A DNA stretch of 64,000 nt from Ruminococcus sp. Its GTDB lineage: Bacteria > Bacillota > Clostridia > Oscillospirales > Acutalibacteraceae. This document shows positions 33,072-41,756 of this stretch, piece after piece; the stretch's first letter is position 1, and every line of letters starts with the position of its first letter. The translations under genes were made by a program, and so were the position numbers. Location of the stretch: the NCBI GenBank assembly GCA_017411385.1, contig JAFQQF010000018.1, forward strand, positions 1-64,000, written 5' to 3'. The notes beneath the pieces are model-generated. The model did not search any database. It saw only the letters and a list, made by a program, of their open reading frames with translations, and had not been told where the DNA came from.

Positions 33072-33944
33072 ATGCATGACAATCTAAATCTTATCGAAAA
33101 AGCACTTCACTCATATCTTTCAGAAAAACCTGAGCTTTACGGAATACTTTGGGATTCTATGAGGTATTCTGTGGGTGCAGGCGGCAAGCGTGTTAGACCT
33201 ATGCTTACCCTCGAATTCTGCAAGCTCTGTAACGGTGATATTGATAAAGCATTACCGTTTGCTTGCGCTGTGGAGCTTATTCATACATATTCTCTCATTC
33301 ACGATGACCTTCCTTGTATGGATGATGACGATATGCGACGCGGTATGCCCTCAAATCATATCGAATTCGGTGAGGATACCGCTTTGCTTGCAGGGGACGC
33401 TTTGCAGAGCCTTGCCTTTGAGATTATGCTTTCTCCTCATACACTCTGTGTATGTGAGGCGGACAAAGCTGCAAAAGCCGCAGGTGAGCTTGCACGCCTT
33501 TGTGGCGCCTCTGGTATGGTAGGCGGTCAGGTTATAGATTTACAATACGAGAATAAAAAAGCCTCGGAGCAAGTAATCACTCAGATGCATCTTCTCAAAA
33601 CAGGTGCCCTCATAAAAGCCGCTTGCCTTATGGGATGTATTGTTGCAGGTGCCGATGAAGAAAAACTCTCAGCCGCCGCAAAATACGCCGATTGTGTAGG
33701 GCTTGCTTTCCAGCTTGTAGACGACGTGCTGGATGTAACCTCAACAAGCGATGAGCTTGGCAAGCCTGTCAACTCCGATGTGGATAACAAAAAATCTACT
33801 CTTGTTTCACTTTACGGTGTAGAGGAATGTATGCATCGTGCAGAAAAGCTCACCGAGGAAGCAGTTGATGCTCTTAGTGTCTTTGAAGGAGATACTTCAT
33901 TCCTTGCATCCTTTGCCAGAAAGCTTATTGAAAGAAGAAACTGA
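33072..33944 (+). CDS. ispA: Polyprenyl synthetase (farnesyl diphosphate synthase type)
   Basis: 290 residues. First Asp-rich motif DDLPCMDDDDMRRG, second QLVDDVLD, and GGKRVRP near the N-terminus. Makes C15 (possibly C20) prenyl diphosphate from IPP and DMAPP. Chain length is not certain from sequence. Followed by dxs, so precursor supply and prenyl synthesis are linked. Confidence 0.94.
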   Translation: MHDNLNLIEKALHSYLSEKPELYGILWDSMRYSVGAGGKRVRPMLTLEFCKLCNGDIDKALPFACAVELIHTYSLIHDDLPCMDDDDMRRGMPSNHIEFGEDTALLAGDALQSLAFEIMLSPHTLCVCEADKAAKAAGELARLCGASGMVGGQVIDLQYENKKASEQVITQMHLLKTGALIKAACLMGCIVAGADEEKLSAAAKYADCVGLAFQLVDDVLDVTSTSDELGKPVNSDVDNKKSTLVSLYGVEECMHRAEKLTEEAVDALSVFEGDTSFLASFARKLIERRN

Positions 33945-33988
33945 TTATAACAGCTAACCAAAATTTCGGTTTAACCGAGGATTCAGAT

Positions 33989-35848
33989 ATGGATAATAAC
34001 AACTTTGAACTACTCTCAAAAATTAAATCTCCCGAGGACCTTAAAAAGCTTAAAGTAGAGGAGCTTCCCGCCTTGTGCGAGGAAATCCGCCGTAAGCTCA
34101 TTTTAACCGTGTCCGAAAACGGAGGCCATTTGGCACCAAATCTCGGTGTGGTTGAACTCACCGTTGCAATGCACTATGTGTTTGATTGCCCGTCAGACTC
34201 CATTGTGTGGGATGTGGGTCACCAGTGCTATACCCACAAGATGCTCACAGGCAGATACGACAAAATCAACACTATCCGTCGCACAGGCGGACTTTCGGGC
34301 TTCCCAAGAAGATACGAAAGCGAATACGACGTTTTCGGTGCAGGTCACAGTAGCACATCTATCTCTGCAGCTCTGGGTATTGCCAAAGCAAAACAGCTCT
34401 CAGGAGATAACAGCCATACCATAGCATTTATTGGTGACGGCTCATTTACAGGCGGTCTTGCATTTGAGGGTATGAACAACGCAGGACGATTTAAACGTAA
34501 TTTCATTGTTGTTCTCAATGATAACAAAATGTCAATTTCTAAGAATGTTGGTGCATTATCACGACATTTAACAACAATGCGTACAAGCTCTTGGTACCTT
34601 AAAACAAAGGTTAATATGGAGCGAGTCCTCACCAAAATTCCCCTAGTGGGTACCCCCTTTGTAAACCTTCTCACCAACATCAAAAACTGGTTTAAAAAGC
34701 GGATATACAAAACCAATATGTTCGAAAACTTTGGCTTCCACTATTACGGACCTGTTGACGGACATAACCTCGAGAATCTCATTGCCGTTTTGAAAGCGGC
34801 AAAAACCGTCAACCGACCTGTTTTGATTCACGCAGTCACAGTAAAGGGTAAGGGTTATCAATTCGCAGAAAACGACCCCAAAAGCTTCCACGGTATCGGT
34901 AAGTTCGATATTGACACAGGCGAGCCTCTGAGCCATTCTGAGTCTTACAGCGATTGCTTCGGTGAAACTCTCTGTGACCTTGCACAGGCGGATGAAAAAA
35001 TCTGTGCAATTACAGCGGCAATGACTACAGGCACGGGACTTTCTGATTTTGCTGTCCGCTTTAAGGAGCGTTTTTTCGATGTAGGTATTGCCGAGGAGCA
35101 TGCCGTAACCTTTGGATGCGGTCTTGCTTCTCAAGGAATTACTCCTGTTTTTGCTGTGTATTCAAGCTTTTTACAGCGAGCCTACGACCAGCTTGTTCAT
35201 GATGCGGCGGCTCAGAACCTTCACCTTGTTCTGGGTGTTGACCGTGCAGGAATAGTAGGTGAGGATGGCGAAACTCACCAAGGTGTATTTGACGTTTCAA
35301 TTCTCAATACAATTCCATCAACAACAATTTACTCACCCTGTTATTTTGACGACTTAAGAGCCTGTCTTAATCAGGCTGTAAATAACGAAAAGGGACTTAC
35401 AGCAGTTCGCTATCCCAGAGGCAGTGAACCTTTCCGACCTGACGATTTTACCCACAATGGCATCAATTTCAGCGTTTACGGCAACCCCAACGCATCACGG
35501 CTGATTGTAACCTATGGCAGATTATTCGCTCAGGCTTGCAAGGCAAAGGAGATGCTTTCTGCAGTCGGCAAGGAGGTCTGTATACTCAAGCTATGCCGTA
35601 TTAAGCCCATCGACCCTGAGGCTGTTCGTTTTGCTTCCTGCTTCAGACGTGTCCATTTCTTCGAAGAAGGAATGCGTTCTGGCGGTGTAGGCGAAACCTT
35701 CGAATCCGAGCTTGTAAAAGCTCGTTTTGATGGCTCCTATGCCATAACTGCAATCGAGGATATGTTCATTCCTCATTCCAAGGATTCTGTTGCACTTCAC
35801 GCTTTAAAGCTGGACGCAGAAGGAATGTTTGATACTTTAAGAAAATAA
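33989..35848 (+). CDS. dxs: 1-deoxy-D-xylulose-5-phosphate synthase
   Basis: Thiamine diphosphate enzyme joining pyruvate and glyceraldehyde-3-phosphate, the entry step of the MEP isoprenoid pathway. 619 residues. DVGHQCYTHKMLTGR, the TPP motif IGDGSFTGG and the catalytic Glu in GIAEEHAVTF are present. The operon xseB-ispA-dxs-tlyA-nadK-argR-recN is the classic Firmicutes order, though Bacillus carries xseA too. Confidence 0.97.
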   Translation: MDNNNFELLSKIKSPEDLKKLKVEELPALCEEIRRKLILTVSENGGHLAPNLGVVELTVAMHYVFDCPSDSIVWDVGHQCYTHKMLTGRYDKINTIRRTGGLSGFPRRYESEYDVFGAGHSSTSISAALGIAKAKQLSGDNSHTIAFIGDGSFTGGLAFEGMNNAGRFKRNFIVVLNDNKMSISKNVGALSRHLTTMRTSSWYLKTKVNMERVLTKIPLVGTPFVNLLTNIKNWFKKRIYKTNMFENFGFHYYGPVDGHNLENLIAVLKAAKTVNRPVLIHAVTVKGKGYQFAENDPKSFHGIGKFDIDTGEPLSHSESYSDCFGETLCDLAQADEKICAITAAMTTGTGLSDFAVRFKERFFDVGIAEEHAVTFGCGLASQGITPVFAVYSSFLQRAYDQLVHDAAAQNLHLVLGVDRAGIVGEDGETHQGVFDVSILNTIPSTTIYSPCYFDDLRACLNQAVNNEKGLTAVRYPRGSEPFRPDDFTHNGINFSVYGNPNASRLIVTYGRLFAQACKAKEMLSAVGKEVCILKLCRIKPIDPEAVRFASCFRRVHFFEEGMRSGGVGETFESELVKARFDGSYAITAIEDMFIPHSKDSVALHALKLDAEGMFDTLRK

Positions 35849-35860
35849 GCGGAGCTTTAT

Positions 35861-36667
35861 ATGAAAAAACGTCTTGATGTACTTGTTTTTGAAAAAGGTC
35901 TTGCCGAAAGCCGTGAAAAGGCAAAGGCAGTAATTATGGCAGGACTTGTATATGTAAATAATCAGAAAGCCGACAAATGCGGTAGTACCTACGAAGAAGA
36001 TTGTAGCCTTGAGGTTCGAGGCCCTGCTCTTAAATACGTAAGCCGAGGCGGTCTGAAGCTCGAAAAAGCAGTTTCATCCTTCAACCTTGATTTGCAGGAT
36101 TCTGTGGCTATGGACATCGGTGCCTCCACAGGAGGTTTTACAGACTGTATGCTTCAAAACGGCGCCAAAAAAGTCTATTCCATCGATGTAGGCTACGGTC
36201 AGCTTGCTTGGAAGCTTCGTAACGATGAGCGTGTGGTCAATATGGAACGCACCAATTTCCGCAAGGTTACTCCTGATATGATTGAAGATAAGATTGACTT
36301 TTTCTCTGTGGATGTTTCCTTCATTTCTCTCAAGCTCATTCTTCCCGTGGTACGCCCCTTGTTGTCCTCACAGGGACAGGGTGTCTGCCTTATAAAGCCT
36401 CAGTTTGAAGCAGGCAGGGGCAAAGTGGGCAAAAAGGGTGTTGTTCGTGATAAAGCAGTTCATACAGAGGTTATAGAGTCAATCCGCGATTTCTGTCTTG
36501 AATGCGGATTCGATGTTCTCGGACTTGATTTTTCACCGGTAAAGGGTCCGGAGGGTAATATCGAGTACCTTATTTACATAAAAACCAGCGATGAACCAAA
36601 GCTCTGTGCAGACATTTCTCCGCAACAGCTTTCGGATGCTTCTCACAAAGTCCTTGATAAGGAGTGA
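35861..36667 (+). CDS. tlyA: TlyA-family rRNA 2'-O-methyltransferase / S4 protein
   Basis: 268 residues. S4 domain (about 2-60) and FtsJ/RrmJ-like SAM domain with MDIGASTGGFTDC (about 83-95) and FFSVDVSFISL. Actinobacterial TlyA methylates 16S and 23S rRNA; Bacillus YqxC is the nearest context match. Ends 4 bp before nadK. Confidence 0.93.
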   Translation: MKKRLDVLVFEKGLAESREKAKAVIMAGLVYVNNQKADKCGSTYEEDCSLEVRGPALKYVSRGGLKLEKAVSSFNLDLQDSVAMDIGASTGGFTDCMLQNGAKKVYSIDVGYGQLAWKLRNDERVVNMERTNFRKVTPDMIEDKIDFFSVDVSFISLKLILPVVRPLLSSQGQGVCLIKPQFEAGRGKVGKKGVVRDKAVHTEVIESIRDFCLECGFDVLGLDFSPVKGPEGNIEYLIYIKTSDEPKLCADISPQQLSDASHKVLDKE

Positions 36668-36671
36668 TAGT

Positions 36672-37511
36672 GTGAAAATAGCATTGATTCCCAATAGTGA
36701 TAAGCCAAAAGCAATCCTTTGTGCACAGGAAATTGCAGCCCTGCTTGCAAAGAACAATGCAGAAGTGTTGCTTCCTGTAACTATAAAATCTTCAATAACT
36801 GCAGAAAATGTGCAGTTTTGTTCAGACCTCGATGAGCTTTTCGCTCTTTGCGACTGTGCAGTAACGGTCGGCGGTGACGGCACTATTATCCATTCTGCCC
36901 GCCATGCTGCTTTGTCTAAAAAACCAATTATCGGTGTGAACCTTGGTACTCTCGGTTATGTTGCAGAGCTTGAGCCTTCTGAGATTGTTCTCCTTACAAA
37001 GCTCATAACAGGGGACTATGTCACCCGCGAGCGTATGCTTCTTGATATAAGCGTTGTTCACAAGGATGGTAGCACAGAGTCCTACCTTGCAGTCAACGAT
37101 GCGGTAATATCTCGCGGCGCTTTGTCCTGTATTATTGACCTTGATGTGTTCGTGCAGGATGAAAAAATCTGCAACTATCGTGCAGACGGTTTGCTTTTCT
37201 CCACTCCCACAGGCTCCACCGCCTATGCTCTTTCAGCAGGCGGTCCTGTTGTAGACCCCTATCTCAGTCTTATCGAGCTTACTCCCGTTTGTCCTCATTC
37301 CTTAACGGCTCGAACAGTTATTTTTTCAGAAGACACAGTTTTCTCCGTTGTGTGTAATTCTCCCGAAACATCTTATCTTACAGTTGACGGACAGATTTCT
37401 GTGCCCTTAGCTGCTACAGATGTTGTCAAAATCAGTAAATCTCAGCACACCCTTAGAATGAACATTCTCAAAGATAAAAATTTCTACAAAATAGCAGGCG
37501 AAAAGCTTTGA
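36672..37511 (+). CDS. nadK: NAD kinase
   Basis: 279 residues. GGDGTIIHSAR is the nucleotide-binding motif, followed by AVNDAVI and TPTGSTAYALSAGGP. Phosphorylates NAD to NADP. GTG 36672 was chosen: AAGGAG is 7 bp upstream and the conserved KIALIPN beta strand starts at once. A longer frame would overlap tlyA by over 70 bp. Confidence 0.95.
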   Translation: MKIALIPNSDKPKAILCAQEIAALLAKNNAEVLLPVTIKSSITAENVQFCSDLDELFALCDCAVTVGGDGTIIHSARHAALSKKPIIGVNLGTLGYVAELEPSEIVLLTKLITGDYVTRERMLLDISVVHKDGSTESYLAVNDAVISRGALSCIIDLDVFVQDEKICNYRADGLLFSTPTGSTAYALSAGGPVVDPYLSLIELTPVCPHSLTARTVIFSEDTVFSVVCNSPETSYLTVDGQISVPLAATDVVKISKSQHTLRMNILKDKNFYKIAGEKL

Positions 37512-37536
37512 TTTTAAGTCTTGAGAGGTGACTTTA

Positions 37537-37986
37537 ATGAAACTAAACAGACACGCAAAAATACTTGAACTCATAAAAACTTATCCCATAACAACTCAAG
37601 AGGAGCTCCTTGAAAAGCTGAAGGATGAGGGTTATTCTGTAACCCAATCCACTGTTTCCCGTGATATCAAAACTCTTCGTTTGCAAAAGACTCACTCTAT
37701 TGACGGCAAGTACAGATACTCGGCACCTACAGGAATTCAGCCTGATGTAAAAAACGGCTTTTCGGGTATTCTTACAGGCTCAATAGTTTCTGTTGAAACA
37801 GCCCAAAATATAGTTGTAGTCAAGACTTTCAGCGGTATGGCATCTGCTGCCTGTGCCGCAATAGACACAATGAGTCTTCCCTCGGTTGTAGGATCACTTG
37901 CCGGCGACGATACAATCTTTATCGCCTGCACAGATGTTGCTTCTGCAAACTCTCTTGTCCATACTCTCAGGGATTATGCAGTATAA
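37537..37986 (+). CDS. argR: Arginine repressor ArgR
   Basis: 149 residues. N-terminal winged helix (about 1-70, STVSRDIKTLRLQK) and C-terminal hexamerisation/arginine-binding domain with IVVVKTFSGMASAACAAID split over two strands and the GDDTIFIAC end. It should bind the ARG boxes at 57575-57609 ahead of argG. ATG 37537 follows GAGAGGTG; the GTG at 37528 lies in that ribosome site. Confidence 0.95.
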   Translation: MKLNRHAKILELIKTYPITTQEELLEKLKDEGYSVTQSTVSRDIKTLRLQKTHSIDGKYRYSAPTGIQPDVKNGFSGILTGSIVSVETAQNIVVVKTFSGMASAACAAIDTMSLPSVVGSLAGDDTIFIACTDVASANSLVHTLRDYAV

Positions 37987-38022
37987 ATCTATCAATACAT
38001 ACCTTTTAAGAACAGGTGTATT

Positions 38023-39693
38023 ATGCTAAAAGAACTTTACATTGAAAATATAGCGGTTATCGAAAAAACAAATATCGAATTCACCGAAGGCTTCAATGTC
38101 CTCACAGGTGAAACAGGTGCAGGTAAAAGCATCGTGATTGATGCCATCTCTGCCGTGCTCGGCAGACGTACCTCCCGCGAGCTTGTGCGTACCGGTGCAG
38201 CGTCAGCTTTTGTCAGCGCACACTTTGCTAATGTGGGACAGGCAGTTCTTGATACCCTAGATGAATTGGGCTATGAACTTGAAGATGGTGCACTTCTTAT
38301 CGAAAGGGAGTTTACCCTTTCCGGCAAGAATAACTGTCGTATCAACGGCAGACCTGCGTCACTTTCAGCTCTTAAGGAAATCGGCAGATACCTTATTAAC
38401 ATCCACGGTCAGCACGAAAGCTACGAGCTTATGTCGCCTGATTTGCACATAGGCTACATTGATTCCTTGGGTAATCTTTCTGCCGACTTTCAAGAGTACA
38501 GAAAAGAGTTTGCACATTACAAGGAGCTTACACGTATTCTGAGTCAGAAGGATACAGACGACCGCGACAGAGCTCGCCGTGCAGACTTACTCTCCTTCCA
38601 GATTGCCGAGCTTGAAGAAGCCAATCTTTCTGTAGGTGAGCAGGATGCTTTGCTTGAAGAACGCTCAATTCTTGCAAACGCTAACAGGCTTCGTGAGCAT
38701 CTTCTTGGTGCATCATACTTGCTTTCGGGCGACGGTGGCGAGTTTTCGGGTGTGCTGTCCGGTCTTTCTGATGCTGTGGATGAGGTTGACTCTTCCGCAT
38801 CATTAGCTGAGTCTTTTGACTCTCTCTCTCAGCGTATGAGAAACTGCTACTTCGAGCTTCAGGATCTGGCTTCAGATATAAGCCGTGAAGCAGAGAATAT
38901 AGAGGATGACCCTGCACGTCTTGAAGAAATTGAATGTAGGTTGGATTTAATTAATAAATTATCAAAAAAATATGGTGATACAGAGGAAGAAATGCTTTTG
39001 TATCTTGAAAATATTAAGGCGGAACTTGATGCTATCAGCCGTTTTGAGGAAGACAGAGAAAAGCTCTACGAAGAACAGCGCAAGTCTTTTGAGCTGTGCA
39101 ACGAGCTTGCAGTTTCTTTGTCAGAAAAACGCAGAAAAATCTCAGAGGAGTTTTCCTCTCAGGTAGCTCAGGAGATGCATCTTCTCGATATGCCAAGCGC
39201 TAAAGTTGAGGTGTCACAGCTTACCTGTCCCTTGTGCGAAAATGGCATAGATGAAATCGAGTTTCTTGTTTCCACCAACGCAGGCGAACCGCCTAAACCT
39301 GTTGCCAAGGTTGCATCAGGCGGTGAGCTTTCACGTATGATGCTTGCAATAAAAACTGTTCTTTCTCACTCAGACCCTACCGACACACTTATCTTTGACG
39401 AGGTGGATACAGGTATTTCAGGCTCTGCCGCACGCAGAGTAGGGGATGCTCTCAGACGTGTAAGCGTGCAAACCCAGTCCCTTTGCGTAACGCATTTACC
39501 TCAGATTGCCGCTTTGGCTGATTCGCATTTTTTAATCAGCAAAAATGAGAAAGACGGCAGAACCTTTACTCAGGTTACTCCCTTGTCTTATGATGGCAGA
39601 GTACAGGAGCTTGCCCGTATTATCGGCGGAACAGGTGTTTCTGACGCGGCTTTTGATTATGCAAGGGAACTCCTTTCTGAAAATAAGCAATAA
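38023..39693 (+). CDS. recN: DNA repair protein RecN
   Basis: 556-residue SMC-like ATPase of double-strand-break repair. Walker A GETGAGKS (about 29-36), INIHGQHES, long coiled coils (about 150-370), signature VASGGELSRMMLAIK and Walker B LIFDEVDTGISG. It follows argR, as in Bacillus. Confidence 0.97.
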   Translation: MLKELYIENIAVIEKTNIEFTEGFNVLTGETGAGKSIVIDAISAVLGRRTSRELVRTGAASAFVSAHFANVGQAVLDTLDELGYELEDGALLIEREFTLSGKNNCRINGRPASLSALKEIGRYLINIHGQHESYELMSPDLHIGYIDSLGNLSADFQEYRKEFAHYKELTRILSQKDTDDRDRARRADLLSFQIAELEEANLSVGEQDALLEERSILANANRLREHLLGASYLLSGDGGEFSGVLSGLSDAVDEVDSSASLAESFDSLSQRMRNCYFELQDLASDISREAENIEDDPARLEEIECRLDLINKLSKKYGDTEEEMLLYLENIKAELDAISRFEEDREKLYEEQRKSFELCNELAVSLSEKRRKISEEFSSQVAQEMHLLDMPSAKVEVSQLTCPLCENGIDEIEFLVSTNAGEPPKPVAKVASGGELSRMMLAIKTVLSHSDPTDTLIFDEVDTGISGSAARRVGDALRRVSVQTQSLCVTHLPQIAALADSHFLISKNEKDGRTFTQVTPLSYDGRVQELARIIGGTGVSDAAFDYARELLSENKQ

Positions 39694-39716
39694 TATTTAC
39701 AATATCGGAGCAGATT

Positions 39717-41756
39717 ATGAGAAAATGGAATGTAGCACAACTGAATAAAGAAAAAGCTCTCAGCTTGAGCGAAGATATGGGTATTCCTATGCTCCTTTCC
39801 GTGCTTTTGTGTATCCGAGGCTTCACCGACGAAGAAAAAATATCGGAGTTTCTGAGTGATGAGCCTGTTTTTTCTGACCCTTTTCTCATAAAAGATATGG
39901 ACAAGGCGGCAGAACGAATCCGCATAGCTATAGAAAATTTTGAAAAAATATGTATCTATGGTGACTACGATGCAGATGGTGTCACAGCTACAGCTTTGCT
40001 TTATTCTTATCTTTATTCTGTGGGTGCAAACGTAACCTACTATATTCCTTCCCGTGCCGAAGAAGGCTACGGAATGAACACCGAGGCTTTAACCCAGCTT
40101 TTTGCTGAGGGTGTCAGCCTTATAGTTACTGTTGATAACGGTATTTCTGCCGCAGAAGAAATAGCTTATGCCAAGTCTTTGGGTATGGATACGGTTGTTA
40201 CCGACCACCACACAGTCCCCGAGATAATCCCCGACGCTGTGGCGGTTGTGGATTTGCATCAGAGTGATTGTAACAGCACCTTCAAGGAGCTTTCGGGTGT
40301 AGGTGTAGCTTTAAAGCTTGTAATGGCTCTGGAGGAGGGCTATTCCGAACTTGAAGATATTCTGGAAAACTTCGCAGATTTAGCAACTCTCGGTACTATC
40401 GGTGATGTGGTAAGCCTGACTGATGAAAACCGAAGCATTGTCAAAGAGGGTGTCCGCCTCTTGCAAAATTCCGACAGAGTGGGTATACGTGCTCTCATAA
40501 AGAGCTCAGGCTATGAGGATAAGCCTCTGACAGCCTCTACCTTAGCCTTTACTGTTGTTCCCAGAATCAACGCAGTCGGAAGACTCGGACTTTCCACACG
40601 CTCTGTTGAGCTTCTTCTTACAGAGGATGAAGAGCTGGCAGAAAAGCTTTCTGAGGAGCTTTCCGAGGATAACCGTACCCGTCAGCAGATAGAGCGTGAT
40701 ATTCTTGCAGAAATAGATGAGCGTATCAAAAACGACCCTGCACTTACAATGCAGAGCATAATCATAATCGATGGAGATAACTGGCATCAGGGAGTAATCG
40801 GTATTGTTGCCGCAAGGGTCAAGAGTGCCTTTGGCAAGCCTTGTATCATAATCTCCCGTGAGGGCGAAAACGCCCGTGCATCAGGCAGATCTATGGAGGG
40901 CTTCTCTCTTTCTGACGCAATATTCAACTGCAGTGACTTGCTTGAGCACTTTGGCGGCCATCCCATGGCTGTTGGTTTTTCACTCAGAAGCGATAATATT
41001 GAAAAATTCAAGGAAGCCTTGTATTCCTACACAGACTCTTTGGATGAAATGCCCCTTCCTCAGCTTTCTCTAGACTGCAAGCTGAATCCAAGCCTTTTGG
41101 ATTTATCTCTTCTTGACAGCATTTCTGCCTTGGAGCCCTTTGGCGCTGGTAATCCTTCACCTGTGTTCGGACTTTACAATATGCACATTGACGATATAAA
41201 AGAGCTTTCAGGCGGCAAGCATCGCAAGCTCATAGTTTCCCGCGAGGGAGCAGTTGTTACTGCAATGTGCTTCGGTGTAGATGTCACAGGTTTTTGCTAC
41301 AAAACAGGGGATACGGTAGATTTGGCCGTTGCCCTAGATAAAAACTTCTACGCAGGCAATACTTATCTCTCAGTAATTGTCAGAGATATTAAACTCAGCT
41401 CTGTTGACAACGAAGCACAGCTTATCTCTGAGCGAGTATACGAACGCTTCTGCACAGGCAGAAGTGTAAGCACAGAGGCTATCCGCACAATTATACCCGA
41501 CAGAAACGATTTCTCTCTTGTATATCGCTTTCTTCGCAACTGTGGTGGTTATTCCGGCAGAGTGGATATGCTGTCCGGCAGACTTGGCATAAGTCTTGGT
41601 AAGCTTCGGGTTGTTCTTACGGCAATGTGTGAATTAAAGCTCATCGAAATGCTTGAGGGCATGAACAAAGCGGAAATTACTCTTTCTCAGGTAGACGGCA
41701 AGGTCGAGCTTCAATCGGCACCTATTATTCATGAACTTACGGAGGTGTGCAAATGA
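39717..41756 (+). CDS. recJ: Single-stranded-DNA exonuclease RecJ
   Basis: 679 residues. DHH-family motifs GDYDADGVTATALL, VTVDNGIS and TDHHTVPE. The DHHA1 part has ARASGRSMEGFSL and HFGGHPMAVGF. An OB domain and a C-terminal extension (about 560-679) follow. Acts 5'-3' in recombination and mismatch repair. The stop overlaps the relA start in ATGA. Confidence 0.95.
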   Translation: MRKWNVAQLNKEKALSLSEDMGIPMLLSVLLCIRGFTDEEKISEFLSDEPVFSDPFLIKDMDKAAERIRIAIENFEKICIYGDYDADGVTATALLYSYLYSVGANVTYYIPSRAEEGYGMNTEALTQLFAEGVSLIVTVDNGISAAEEIAYAKSLGMDTVVTDHHTVPEIIPDAVAVVDLHQSDCNSTFKELSGVGVALKLVMALEEGYSELEDILENFADLATLGTIGDVVSLTDENRSIVKEGVRLLQNSDRVGIRALIKSSGYEDKPLTASTLAFTVVPRINAVGRLGLSTRSVELLLTEDEELAEKLSEELSEDNRTRQQIERDILAEIDERIKNDPALTMQSIIIIDGDNWHQGVIGIVAARVKSAFGKPCIIISREGENARASGRSMEGFSLSDAIFNCSDLLEHFGGHPMAVGFSLRSDNIEKFKEALYSYTDSLDEMPLPQLSLDCKLNPSLLDLSLLDSISALEPFGAGNPSPVFGLYNMHIDDIKELSGGKHRKLIVSREGAVVTAMCFGVDVTGFCYKTGDTVDLAVALDKNFYAGNTYLSVIVRDIKLSSVDNEAQLISERVYERFCTGRSVSTEAIRTIIPDRNDFSLVYRFLRNCGGYSGRVDMLSGRLGISLGKLRVVLTAMCELKLIEMLEGMNKAEITLSQVDGKVELQSAPIIHELTEVCK